A stretch of DNA of 64,000 nt. Origin: Endozoicomonas sp. ISHI1 (GTDB taxonomy: Bacteria; Pseudomonadota; Gammaproteobacteria; Pseudomonadales; Endozoicomonadaceae). The position numbers and the translations under genes were made by a program. The notes below the pieces were generated by a model that saw nothing but the letters and a program-made list of their open reading frames with translations, was not told the DNA's origin and ran no database searches. The first letter of the stretch is position 1; the number at the start of each line of letters is the position of its first letter. The stretch covers positions 1-64,000 of the forward strand of contig NZ_JAGRPU010000013.1 of assembly GCF_024606225.1 (NCBI RefSeq). Reading direction: 5' to 3'. Shown here one piece after another: positions 5,582 to 14,937 of the stretch.

Positions 5582-7909
5582 ATGCCGGAACTGGCCGTTA
5601 TTGAAACCGGGCATTTTGATTGCGTCATTTGGTCAAAAGATATTCGTTCGAGTCAGCGGCGGCTGGAACGAACGCTGACGGAACGTGGCAATGCTGTGCC
5701 AACTTCTGAGGTGCGGTTTTCTCCCCCGTTATTGTTAAAACATACTACAGAGCCGGTGTTTGAATTATGCCTTGGTGAAGCGGTCTTCTTTGAAAACAAA
5801 TATTACGAGATTGAGTTTCTGTTTCACCAGCCACCGGAAGAGGGAGATCCGCTGCCGTCGGTGCAACATAAGCTAAAGGTTATTGAAGAGTCTTTTCATT
5901 TCAGCCGCCGTAGCTGCTCTTTACGGGGAAGTATCAATGCGGGCAATCATGTCGGTACTTTTCAGTTTAAACTGGCCTATTCCTACCAGGGGCGGCTCAT
6001 CGAACAGTCGATTGCTTTCGATATTTTGCCGGTGAAGATGGATATGCAGTCGGACTTCAGGGCAATGAACGAGGCTGTTGATGCTGTATTTCCACTGTGG
6101 CGTTTCTCATTGGCAGAAAGCACCAGTCATTCATTAAGCGCCGTTAAAAAGCCGCACTCCCAATTCCTGTTGTTGTGGTTTGCACGATTTGAATCCCTTC
6201 ATAAGGAGTTGTTGGCCGGGCTGAAGCATGTGGTGAATGCACCCCATAGTCGGTTGATGGAGCATAAGCACACCGTTCCGATGAGCCGTTTGAGGGGCAG
6301 GCTATCCAGACAGCAGGAAGAGCGACTGGCGCTGGAAAAGGCCAATAAAAATTATGAGAAGTCTTTTACGCTGAGCAAAAAGCAACTCAACGTGGATACG
6401 CCGGAAAACCGTTTTATTAAAGCGGTGATTGGTCATGGCATTACCAGACTTACCCGGGTTCAACAGCTGGCGTGTCTGGCGGAATCGGGTAAAGTGCGTT
6501 TTTCCGCCAGCTTTATGAAAGAGCTGGAAAGTTGGCAGAAGGCTTTGCGGCATTTTCAGAAACAGCCATTTTTCAGGGACGTTGGGGAATACCGGGGGCT
6601 GAAGCGGGAGTCGTTGGTATTACAGCAAAAGCCTGGTTACGCGAAAGTTTATAAAATCTGGCAACAGCTTAAATGGTATCTCGAGCTTCTGGATGGGGCC
6701 GATCAACTCTCCTTGCGCAACGTGGCAGAGATGTACGAAGTCTGGTGTTTTCTGGAGATACGCAGGATTATTGTGGACCTGGGCTTTGAGGAGGTTCCGT
6801 GTGGACGGATACCTCTGTTAGGCACTGGGATCCGTGTTTCGTTGAAGGATGGGATGGCCGGAGCTTTTCATTTCAGACGGTCTGACGGGGTGAAAATCCG
6901 TTTGGCTCATGAACCGATATTCAGAAAGAAAGACGACCAGATCAGAACCTGGTTGGTGACTCAAAAACCGGATATTTTGCTCGAGGCTACCTTTCCTGAC
7001 GGGGCCGGGATTATCTGGTTATTTGATGCCAAGTATCAGATTGAGACACCGGCGGATGATCAGGGAACCCGCTCAGGCCCCGACCGGGTGCCCGACGATG
7101 CCATCAATCAAATGCACCGTTATCGGGATGCCCTGATTCATCGCAGTAAGTTTGATGACAGAGGGTTTGTGAAAACCCGTCCGGTGTTTGGTGCCTATGT
7201 GTTGTATCCGGGCTATTTCAATCAGCTTTGTGAACACAACCCATACAGTGTCGCGATTAATGAAGTGGGTATCGGTGCTTTTAGTTTGTTACCTCAGGTT
7301 GATAATAAGGGGAGTCATTGGTTATCTGTTTTTTTGCAACAAAAACTGGGGGTTCCTGAGGCAAAATATCCGTATGCGACCAGTGAACGGTATTTTGTGG
7401 AGGATGCTGCACGAATTCCGGGTAAAGGTTATTCCATCGCTCATTATCAGGGACTGACTATTCTGGCAAGCCAGTTAGGGCCTGACCGGAATCAGGAGTA
7501 TATCAACCAGTTTGAAAACGGCGATGCCCGGTTTTATCACACAAAGCTCATTGCCTTTGAGCGACAGAAAGTCCAGCAACATATCGCTACCGAAGCTCGT
7601 TACCTTGCAGTAGCTCTGGATGTCGATGATGGTGTTCAGCGACGGGTGGACTATATTTATCCGATCCTCAAAGCGGAGCGGGTGCAGAGGGGGAACCTCA
7701 CGGAAGAGCAGACAGGTACTCCGGTTTTTGCCAATCCGGATGAGTGGTTCTGGCTATTTAGCCTGGGGTCTGCCTTGCGTTTGAAAATACCATTGTGGCA
7801 ACAGCGTAAGGTGCATTTTGAGTTAAAGCTGGTCTCCCGGGATGACCTGACAGCGGGTTATGGATGGGATGAGCTGCCTGAACTTTATTCATCGTTAGTG
7901 AAGGAGTAA
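5582..7909 (+). CDS. DUF2357 protein with PD-(D/E)XK nuclease, McrC-like subunit
   Basis: A 775-residue protein of the DUF2357/McrC-like group. The nuclease core is visible as KPDILLEA (D464) followed 18 residues later by DAKY (D482 and K484), the PD-(D/E)XK arrangement used to cut DNA. The long N-terminal part (about 1-300) would be the DUF2357 segment that docks to the AAA+ partner. The region after about 560 is extra compared with E. coli McrC (about 350 residues). The upstream AAA+ gene is 14 bp away, so the two are almost certainly co-transcribed. Likely role: modified-DNA or phage restriction, by analogy with the family. Confidence 0.78.
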   Translation: MPELAVIETGHFDCVIWSKDIRSSQRRLERTLTERGNAVPTSEVRFSPPLLLKHTTEPVFELCLGEAVFFENKYYEIEFLFHQPPEEGDPLPSVQHKLKVIEESFHFSRRSCSLRGSINAGNHVGTFQFKLAYSYQGRLIEQSIAFDILPVKMDMQSDFRAMNEAVDAVFPLWRFSLAESTSHSLSAVKKPHSQFLLLWFARFESLHKELLAGLKHVVNAPHSRLMEHKHTVPMSRLRGRLSRQQEERLALEKANKNYEKSFTLSKKQLNVDTPENRFIKAVIGHGITRLTRVQQLACLAESGKVRFSASFMKELESWQKALRHFQKQPFFRDVGEYRGLKRESLVLQQKPGYAKVYKIWQQLKWYLELLDGADQLSLRNVAEMYEVWCFLEIRRIIVDLGFEEVPCGRIPLLGTGIRVSLKDGMAGAFHFRRSDGVKIRLAHEPIFRKKDDQIRTWLVTQKPDILLEATFPDGAGIIWLFDAKYQIETPADDQGTRSGPDRVPDDAINQMHRYRDALIHRSKFDDRGFVKTRPVFGAYVLYPGYFNQLCEHNPYSVAINEVGIGAFSLLPQVDNKGSHWLSVFLQQKLGVPEAKYPYATSERYFVEDAARIPGKGYSIAHYQGLTILASQLGPDRNQEYINQFENGDARFYHTKLIAFERQKVQQHIATEARYLAVALDVDDGVQRRVDYIYPILKAERVQRGNLTEEQTGTPVFANPDEWFWLFSLGSALRLKIPLWQQRKVHFELKLVSRDDLTAGYGWDELPELYSSLVKE

Positions 7910-8186
7910 GGGGTGGGTGTTTGTTTTGTGGCAGGTCACAGTGATCTTACCGTTATTAGGTTGACTCGGCTAACGACACTTGTCGGTTAAGAGATATGAG
8001 TTGATGAAAACTGCAGATGAGGGCATTCAGTTACATTTTCATGTAGACCATGGGGTTTTTAATGCGATTCACTGTTGCTATGCATGCCTTCTTGACGTCA
8101 TGAAACATTACGTTGCTCGTACAAAGTTGATGAGCCTTACTCATGAACTCCCTGAGCTATAGCATTGGTTTGTTTCTGGTATCAGC

Positions 8187-8669
8187 ATGACAGATGTTCA
8201 TACGCCTGTCATACGCAGTAAAAATATGCGGGCAATCAGAAACAGGAATACTAAGCCAGAGATTTTGGTTCGGAAGCTGTTACACTCCAGAGGCTTCCGC
8301 TTCAGGTTAAATGTAAAAACTCTGCCAGCAAAGCCCGATATTGTTTTTCCGAAATACCGAGCCGTTATTCTGGTTAATGGCTGCTTCTGGCATGGACACG
8401 ATTGTCCAGTGTTTAGGTGGCCCAAGACGAGAACGGAATTCTGGAAGGAAAAAATTACGGGGAATCAGCAGCGAGATAAAAGAAACCTCATGAATCTTCA
8501 AGCCGCTGGCTGGAGGGTGCTGACTTTATGGGAGTGCGCTCTGGGGGGGCGATACAAATTGCCTTTGGATATTATTGCCGACCTGATTGAAAACTGGTTG
8601 CTGGTTGGGGGCGAGACTTCTGTTGAGATACAGGGGGGGGTGTTAGCTTGGGCTGAAAAGCTTTTCTAA
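8187..8669 (+). CDS. vsr: Very short patch repair endonuclease (Vsr)
   Basis: A 160-residue Vsr-family nuclease. Diagnostic blocks are RSKNMRAIRNRNTKPE near the N-terminus, LLHSRGFRFRLNV, KPDIVFPKYRAVILVNGCFWHGHDC (seen as two adjoining motifs) and the C-terminal NLQAAGWRVLTLWECAL. The family nicks 5' of T in T:G mismatches arising from 5-methylcytosine deamination and normally accompanies a Dcm-type cytosine methyltransferase. No methyltransferase is present in this window, and the gene instead follows the McrBC-like pair by about 280 bp. The C-terminal 20 residues after ENWLLVGG are unusually glycine-rich. Start ATG at 8187. Confidence 0.93.
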   Translation: MTDVHTPVIRSKNMRAIRNRNTKPEILVRKLLHSRGFRFRLNVKTLPAKPDIVFPKYRAVILVNGCFWHGHDCPVFRWPKTRTEFWKEKITGNQQRDKRNLMNLQAAGWRVLTLWECALGGRYKLPLDIIADLIENWLLVGGETSVEIQGGVLAWAEKLF

Positions 8670-8778
8670 ACCCTTCAAACTACAAATTTTTGACCGTTTT
8701 GAGTTTGAAGTGACGGGTTGGGTTGCTGGAGGGGTTCGAGGCTATTTCGCCAGCCGGGGTACAGTGAAAGCAGTAAAG

Positions 8779-9609
8779 TCACTCAGATTTAAGTCGTGAG
8801 TACCGCTTTCTAAAACAGTTTGTTACATACCTAACCTGCCGCACTTTAAAACGGTAAAGCATTGCATGTAGATGAAGGCAAAGAGTCCCCCCATCCCTGA
8901 ATTGATGAATACCAGATCTGGCAATAAAATAAATGTTTCCACCTGCTGAGACGTAGATTCCGTATTTTACTTCGCTGTAATCTTCCGTTTGAAAATAAAT
9001 AAAATGATAGGTATTCATTTCCAGTCGAAGATTGCTGTTAATCCAATGACGAATTTGTTGACCAAGTTCAGTTATTTCTTCAGGAATAAGTTCATGATGC
9101 GAATCATTAAGCGGTTGATCACTAAAAGTTGTAGCGTACAGAAACTCCAGAGTTTCTATATCACCTTGCACGGTTTCCCTGTCTTGGATGGCAAATACAA
9201 AATTTGGGTCTATTTCAGTACTTTGAGTATCTGTTATCAACACAGCTCCCATGGCATTGAGATAGCCTGCCATTGGGCTTGGATCGTACTGTTTGTTCAA
9301 CAGCACGGTAAATGAAGGGGTTTCAGGCGAGCCAATGTTTGGGTTTGGCATTAATGCCTGATAAAACCCATTACTGAGATGAGAGGCTAATTCAATATCG
9401 GGAGTGATACTGGTGGGATTTTGCAAACTCAGTGTTGTTATATCAACCGATTTTTCCGGACCAAGTGCTTCAACCTTCTTGCAGTCACATTTCTGCTCTG
9501 GTATTTCACAGTGGTTACATGTGTGATTAGCTGACACCTTTGTGGAAAGAATAAGCAGGTAAGCAACGAATAAAATTTGCCGAACAAAGTATTCCCGGTA
9601 GTGTTCCAT
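8779..9609 (-). CDS. Secreted protein of unknown function
   Basis: I do not recognise this family. From the ATG at 9607-9609 the product is about 276 residues and begins with a plausible signal peptide (MEHYREYFVRQILFVAYLLI, cleavage after VSA). An upstream TTG would add 19 hydrophilic residues before the signal peptide and is less likely. Just after the signal lies a Cys/His cluster (HTCNHCEIPEQKCDCKK), four cysteines in about 13 residues that could bind metal or form disulfides. The C-terminal third is rich in aromatic residues and ends strongly basic. It lies upstream of no clear partner; the next gene on the same strand also encodes an exported unknown protein. Confidence 0.6.
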   Translation of the reverse strand: MEHYREYFVRQILFVAYLLILSTKVSANHTCNHCEIPEQKCDCKKVEALGPEKSVDITTLSLQNPTSITPDIELASHLSNGFYQALMPNPNIGSPETPSFTVLLNKQYDPSPMAGYLNAMGAVLITDTQSTEIDPNFVFAIQDRETVQGDIETLEFLYATTFSDQPLNDSHHELIPEEITELGQQIRHWINSNLRLEMNTYHFIYFQTEDYSEVKYGIYVSAGGNIYFIARSGIHQFRDGGTLCLHLHAMLYRFKVRQVRYVTNCFRKRYSRLKSE

Positions 9610-9824
9610 TGGTTGCTCTTTTGATTTATTAAAGGGACAATTATAGCCAGTCTGGCTAACTTTCAAGTTTGAAAAGCTGGCTGCAAAGAAACTGACGCCC
9701 CGTGGTGATGCTGTTTTTTACGTCATTAGTCGTGTGTATACGTATGGGTTGGTCAGCACCCAATCATACCGGGGCTGTGGAGCTGAAACTGATCAACACT
9801 CCATACAGAAGATTCGCCATGCTC

Positions 9825-12800
9825 TCAACTCTCACCTTCCTCAGGCATTGACCAAGCCTGTTCCATTATTTTTGCCTTAATCATGCCGTCAGAGTAGATA
9901 TCGCTATCAACAGGAGCTTTACTTTTTAATTGCTCACTGACTTTGTTGAGAATATTTTCGCTCAGATCATTCAGATCATCACGATAGGAAGCTGTCAGGG
10001 TGATCAATGCTTTTTTCAGATGGATATCATTTCCAGATAAATCTGGAGCGTATAAAATGACTCTGACCAGTCCTGAAGCTATCAGGTCAGTGGCTTTCTC
10101 TGTTTCGTCATCAGCTATTAAAAAACGGGCTTCTGAAAAACAATGAATGACAGACGTAATTATTTGTACCAGCTGGGTACGGGCATCCAGCTCTGGTTTG
10201 CCCAGGTAGAATTTTTGACGTCGAAAGGACTGTGTTAACTCTTCGTTGGCATAATCTGCTGCCATCTGCTCATGCTGGCTATGGGATGCCGCAACATTCA
10301 GCATTGCCTTGCGAGAATGGGCATAAATTCTTTTTCTGAGAGGGTCTGTTGTTCCGAACTCAAAAATATTGGCCAAAAAGTTGACGATTGAGCGGGAAAC
10401 CAGATCTGCGTAGTGGAAATAAGCTTTCAGTGAGGCCTGCACTACAAAGCCTGTGATTCCAAGCATGTATTCGCCATAAACCGCCCAAGAATCCAGGACA
10501 TCCTGAGCATATTCTGTATCCTCCTGATCACATTCAATACCCCAGTTGTTTAATATGTCCAGATAACTTGCCTTAATAGTTTTGTCGGCATAGTCTGAAT
10601 CCAGCTCGGCAAGGTGAAGTAAAACCTGTTTTGCATAAAGAGGCATCAGGTTTTTTTGTCGTAGCTGGTTAAGAGCACTGCCCAATCGCGCATTTGCCAG
10701 GGCAGAGATGACCGTACTGCTGGTTTTAAATTCCGGATGATAATATCTGAGGACATAAGCGGAGTAAGCAACGACTCTGGCTGAGTCTGTGTAGTTTTTC
10801 TTCTGATTAGTCAAAAGGGTGCTCGCCAGTAACCAGCATTTTACCAGCATGGCCTCCATCGTCATCTTATAGGAGCGACTGGTTTGAGCTTCAATGCTGA
10901 GTTTCCGGTGTACAACATTCACCTTGGCGGCGAGTTCGTTCTGAATCTCTTGGTCTTCCGGATCAAGAATGCCGGTTGTGCTGCCTATCCAGTTTTTAAC
11001 CACAGTTTGCAGATGCACAATTGCAGGCTCACCCACCGAACGAAGTCCGAATTCAATCATCGATAGCAGGAAGTAATAACTGGCCACTTGCCAGAAAGGT
11101 TCAGTTTTTTCCACTCGATAAAGTCCACTGGCTTTTGGTGTAAGTTTCTTAATTGTGAGAGGCTTGATCAGAGCGGTTATCAATGAATACCCGAGAGCCG
11201 CACCATGTATTGTTGCTGTCGCCACAGTCTCTCTGTCAGGCAAATAGTGGTAATAGAATGGAGAATCTTCTTCGGGTCTATTTATCTCTTCGGGGGGGCA
11301 GCCTTCTGCGGGGCAACTATCCGTCTGGTTATTGGTTATCTTTGAATGGGAGGCAACAGATTTCACGTCATCCAAAGACGCCTTGGCCCAACTCTCAGCA
11401 AGCTTCTTGTACCCTTCAAAGTCAAAACAATGAGGGTCAAGAATTTCAACCTGTTTGTAGATCTCATTAACTTCAGATGCAGATTTAAGGGGCTGATAAG
11501 CCAACAAAAGGCTTCTCATGAGTGTGTCCCCGGCATTGACTTCAACGATCTCCCGATAATTCTGCACCAGGGCACCGGCTAAAATACGGGATTTTTCGGA
11601 GGGAGTTCTGTAGGCATCTGCAAAGTGGATAATCAGTATTTCCAGCGCCCTCTGGCTATTTGACCGGGCAAAGTTGGGTTGCTCAGCCAGGATCATCCCT
11701 GCTTTTTTTTGCAAAGTGCTGAAATACTGGTTGGTATACTCAGAGATACCGGATGTTCTGTTGACCGACGACCCGGTATTAATAGCACCCCAGTTTTCAA
11801 GGGAGCGCCTTGACTGGGAAGCGAAGCGTTCCATATTTTCTTTTGTAGTTGACAGTCCGACTATTTTGGAAAAGTGTTTAGCGATCGCTATAACAGCGGG
11901 ATGTTGTTTATCAACAAAATAAAGGAAAGTTCCGGGCACAGAAACACCTAAAATAAAAATACTGTTTCTGATTTGATCTTTCGAAACATTTTTGAGCAGT
12001 GACTTAATAAACCCTGTTTCACCGGTGTTAGAATTAGAGGCAAGAACTTTCAGCTCATCTATCGCCTCGTTCTCATATTGGTGACAATCAACATTACTCA
12101 CTTTCCACTGATTCAGGATGTTGCAATATCTAAGACCCATAATGGCCGACTGTTTCATCAGCGGATCCATAGCTTTCAGGTAGTATGTGATTCGAGATCT
12201 GAAACCTGAGTGCTTACGCCAGTCAATGGCCCGGCTGAAGCTGTCGTAAACACTGTCGAAAACGTCAAGGGCTTTAGTCTCCGGATGAAGGTAAACCATA
12301 GATTGGGCATTAAATGCCATCAATGCTGCGGCCGTATCTTCATCGCCTCTCGCCATAGCCAGGCTTGCGGAGGAAGACACAGTGTCAATAATGTCGAGTA
12401 GCCGGAAATAGGTTTTTCTGGCCTTTTGCGCATGAAAACTCAATATTGAAAAAGTTGATAGCGAGCGATAAAGCAAATCTGTTTGCAGTTCATCAGTCTT
12501 CTTGGTTACATGACTATCAGATAGTGCTTTATAACTGATACTTTCCAGACGGGCACTGATATTATCAGTGAGGTGTTGGCTCATGGCTCTTTGCACATTA
12601 TTTTTGTGAATGTCCAGTAGCTTACCCAGAAAATCAGATTTATAAGACTTTAGATAGTGCTCAAGAGAACTGACAGCTACCTCTGAGCCCAGGGGGATTA
12701 GTCCCCAGGCGACGCCTGTCTTAAGATAATCTGTTATGTAAAACTGATGTTCGTCATCATCCTGCTTCTCTGCCCCAAAAGCAGATTGACCAGATAGTAG

Positions 12801-12836
12801 CAACGTGATGATCAAGTTCACCGTCATTTTCTTCAT
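9825..12836 (-). CDS. Very large secreted protein of unknown function (1003 aa)
   Basis: The 1003-residue product starts with a clear signal peptide (MKKMTVNLIITLLLSGQSAFGA). The remainder looks almost wholly alpha-helical, with helical pairs resembling TPR-like or other solenoid repeats but no recognised motif. Two moderately hydrophobic stretches occur around residues 290-315 and 545-565, so it might be membrane-associated. A short acidic, proline-containing linker with cysteines (DSCPAEGCPPEEINRPEEDS) near residue 510 divides the protein into two halves that may be distant duplicates: both contain HP(E)K/F..., long helix blocks and an EL(A)-rich end. It is transcribed away from the nucleotide transporter gene. 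No function is proposed. Confidence 0.65.
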   Translation of the reverse strand: MKKMTVNLIITLLLSGQSAFGAEKQDDDEHQFYITDYLKTGVAWGLIPLGSEVAVSSLEHYLKSYKSDFLGKLLDIHKNNVQRAMSQHLTDNISARLESISYKALSDSHVTKKTDELQTDLLYRSLSTFSILSFHAQKARKTYFRLLDIIDTVSSSASLAMARGDEDTAAALMAFNAQSMVYLHPETKALDVFDSVYDSFSRAIDWRKHSGFRSRITYYLKAMDPLMKQSAIMGLRYCNILNQWKVSNVDCHQYENEAIDELKVLASNSNTGETGFIKSLLKNVSKDQIRNSIFILGVSVPGTFLYFVDKQHPAVIAIAKHFSKIVGLSTTKENMERFASQSRRSLENWGAINTGSSVNRTSGISEYTNQYFSTLQKKAGMILAEQPNFARSNSQRALEILIIHFADAYRTPSEKSRILAGALVQNYREIVEVNAGDTLMRSLLLAYQPLKSASEVNEIYKQVEILDPHCFDFEGYKKLAESWAKASLDDVKSVASHSKITNNQTDSCPAEGCPPEEINRPEEDSPFYYHYLPDRETVATATIHGAALGYSLITALIKPLTIKKLTPKASGLYRVEKTEPFWQVASYYFLLSMIEFGLRSVGEPAIVHLQTVVKNWIGSTTGILDPEDQEIQNELAAKVNVVHRKLSIEAQTSRSYKMTMEAMLVKCWLLASTLLTNQKKNYTDSARVVAYSAYVLRYYHPEFKTSSTVISALANARLGSALNQLRQKNLMPLYAKQVLLHLAELDSDYADKTIKASYLDILNNWGIECDQEDTEYAQDVLDSWAVYGEYMLGITGFVVQASLKAYFHYADLVSRSIVNFLANIFEFGTTDPLRKRIYAHSRKAMLNVAASHSQHEQMAADYANEELTQSFRRQKFYLGKPELDARTQLVQIITSVIHCFSEARFLIADDETEKATDLIASGLVRVILYAPDLSGNDIHLKKALITLTASYRDDLNDLSENILNKVSEQLKSKAPVDSDIYSDGMIKAKIMEQAWSMPEEGES

Positions 12837-13174
12837 TAGTCACCTGAAAGATTGTAAAACCGGTTTTAGATATTGGTTGTTGAGCTTCACCGTAATTCGA
12901 CCGCTCCAAGACCTGTAGAGAGTGTCGTGTAAGTTAGGATTCCCATACTTTTCGACCCCGAGAGTCCCAGCGCGACAGCTCATATATGTGTCTTCGAAAA
13001 GGATCAGGAATAAAATCCCACGGAGATCATGAGAACGAGCTTTCGCCTCGATTGAGCCTGAGTTCATTTCGATTTTGCTAATGAATATAGTAGAAAAAAG
13101 TTGTCGTATTTAACCTTTTCGTCTAGATAAAGTGAGTTTGTTTCAGAATTTATCAGTCACAGGGCGATAATCAG
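12837..13174. other. Divergent intergenic region, possible insertion-sequence scar
   Basis: This 338-bp gap separates the divergent 1003-aa gene and the nucleotide transporter gene and must hold both promoters. A 75-codon minus-strand frame (12840-13067) has no sign of being a gene. The segment GAGTGTCGTGTAAGTTAGG (about 12910-12928) resembles the terminal inverted repeats of some IS256-type elements, but no second end or transposase is nearby, so this is only a suspicion. Confidence 0.35.
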
Positions 13175-14749
13175 ATGTCAGACAATACCGAATTCAGTAA
13201 ATGGAGAGGCAGGCTTTGGCCTGTCTATGTCTTTGAGCTTAAAAAGCTTATTCCGATGATTCTGATGTTCTACCTGATACTCTTTAATTACACCATATTG
13301 CGAGACACGAAAGACACTCTGGTTGTTACTGGTGCCGGCTCGGGGGCAGAGATAATCCCTTTTTTGAAGTTATGGGTGAATGTACCTTTTGCGATAATAT
13401 TCACGATTACATATGCAAAACTCAGTAATGTATTTAAAAGGAGTTCTTTATTTTATTTAGTTGTATCAAGTTTTCTGTCGTTTTTTTGTTTTTTTGCACT
13501 GGTTCTTTATCCAGCCCGTGAAGTGCTACACCCAACAGAGTTTGCAGATTACTTGCAGAGTATTTTACCGAGTGGGTTTATGGGGCTTATTGCAGTTATG
13601 CGCAATTGGACGTTTTCTCTTTTCTACGTCATGTCTGAGCTTTGGGGTAGTGTCTGTCTGTCTTTGCTGTTCTGGGGCTTCGCCAATCATATTAACCGCA
13701 TCTCAGAATCTAAACGCTTTTATGCGCTTTTCGGCATGATGGGGAATTTGGCATTACCTACTGCCGGATTGTTTGTCTACTACGCTTCACAAGCTCGTGG
13801 AAATCTTGCGGAGGGTATTGACCCCTGGCAGCACTCCCTGAATTTAATGACGGGTGTACTTACTATTGGTGGCATTTTGATTATGGTGATTTATTGGTGG
13901 ATCAATCGCTATGTACTGACAGATTCAAGGCTTTATCAGCCTGATGATATAGTAGCTTCCAGTAAGGAAAAATTATCGTTATCCCTGAAAGAGAGTTTTC
14001 TGCATATTATCCATTCTAAATACCTGTTCTGTATTGCTCTTTTGGTCATCAGTTATGGTGTCTGTATCAACATGGTTGAAGTTACCTGGAAACACCAGCT
14101 GCGCATGCAATATCCAAACCCTAATGAGTACAACCAGTTCATGGGGTTATTTTCCACCTGTACAGGCATTGTGACTATTCTCATGATGTTGTTTTTTACC
14201 AATAATGTTATCCGTCGATTTGGCTGGACAGTGGCTGCCCTGTGCACCCCGGTGGTTTTATTGATTACCGGATCTTTGTTTTTTTGTTTTGTTTTATTCA
14301 GGGATGTCGTACCCGATATTTTATTTCTGACACTGGGTATTACCCCATTGATGCTCACTGTCATATTGGGGGGGATACAAAACATCATGAGTAAATCGAC
14401 CAAGTACTCTTTGTTCGACCCCACTAAGGAAATGAGCTACATCCCGCTTGATCCTGAAGAAAAAGTGAAAGGTAAGGCGGCAGTTGACGTTATTGGTAAC
14501 CCGACCGGCAAATCGACAGGTTCGATCATACAGCAAGTATTAATAATTTCCCTGGGCTCACTGGTGGCTATCGCTCCCTACGTAGCCGTTATCGTACTGC
14601 TGTTTTTTGCTATCTGGATTGGGGCAGCACGATCATTGGGACGCCAATTTAATGCCCTCTCCAGTGCACAGAAAAAGTCGTCTAAAGCAGATCATGCAGC
14701 TGACCAAAACTCACAGACGAGCTCTGTGCAGCAAGTTGGGTCAGGTTGA
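13175..14749 (+). CDS. NTT-family nucleotide transporter (ATP/ADP translocase type)
   Basis: A 524-residue protein with about 12 membrane segments, of the TlcC/NTT family of Chlamydia, Rickettsia and plastids. The hallmark is the motif LRDTKDTLVVT at residues 42-52, directly followed by GAGSGAEIIPFLK. Family members exchange host ATP for bacterial ADP plus phosphate, or import nucleotides or NAD by proton symport; which applies here cannot be told from sequence alone. The protein ends in a hydrophilic Ser/Gln-rich tail. Such transporters are the mark of intracellular, energy- or nucleotide-scavenging bacteria. It is flanked by other envelope genes and followed by a porin that could supply the outer-membrane step. 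Confidence 0.93.
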   Translation: MSDNTEFSKWRGRLWPVYVFELKKLIPMILMFYLILFNYTILRDTKDTLVVTGAGSGAEIIPFLKLWVNVPFAIIFTITYAKLSNVFKRSSLFYLVVSSFLSFFCFFALVLYPAREVLHPTEFADYLQSILPSGFMGLIAVMRNWTFSLFYVMSELWGSVCLSLLFWGFANHINRISESKRFYALFGMMGNLALPTAGLFVYYASQARGNLAEGIDPWQHSLNLMTGVLTIGGILIMVIYWWINRYVLTDSRLYQPDDIVASSKEKLSLSLKESFLHIIHSKYLFCIALLVISYGVCINMVEVTWKHQLRMQYPNPNEYNQFMGLFSTCTGIVTILMMLFFTNNVIRRFGWTVAALCTPVVLLITGSLFFCFVLFRDVVPDILFLTLGITPLMLTVILGGIQNIMSKSTKYSLFDPTKEMSYIPLDPEEKVKGKAAVDVIGNPTGKSTGSIIQQVLIISLGSLVAIAPYVAVIVLLFFAIWIGAARSLGRQFNALSSAQKKSSKADHAADQNSQTSSVQQVGSG

Positions 14750-14937
14750 TTCATGAGGCATTTTTCAGAGTGCCTGAACGTCTGATCAATCATATCGAAG
14801 GAAAAATTGAATCTGGTTGGTCGGTGCCTGGGTGTCGGACTTTGTTATTAAGCAAGCTGACAGTCATCGGGTTGTCACGGAAAATGTGAAGGGGTGGCTG
14901 TCGTTCAATCCATGACGGCTCTTTAGCAGGTTTTAAT

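Noticed and set aside
7980-8162. A 60-codon plus-strand frame between the McrC-like gene and vsr
   Set aside because: It needs a TTG start, has no ribosome binding site and shows no family; probably chance or remnant.
8187-8669. A Dcm-type methyltransferase partner for Vsr
   Set aside because: All nearby frames were read for cytosine methyltransferase motifs (PCQ, ENV); none is present.
8673-8710. CTTCAAAC/GTTTGAAG inverted repeat just after vsr
   Set aside because: The 22-base loop and absence of a T-tract make it a poor terminator; may be chance.
12840-13067. A 75-codon minus-strand frame in the divergent gap
   Set aside because: No recognisable protein features; it more likely reads through an insertion-sequence scar and promoter sequence.
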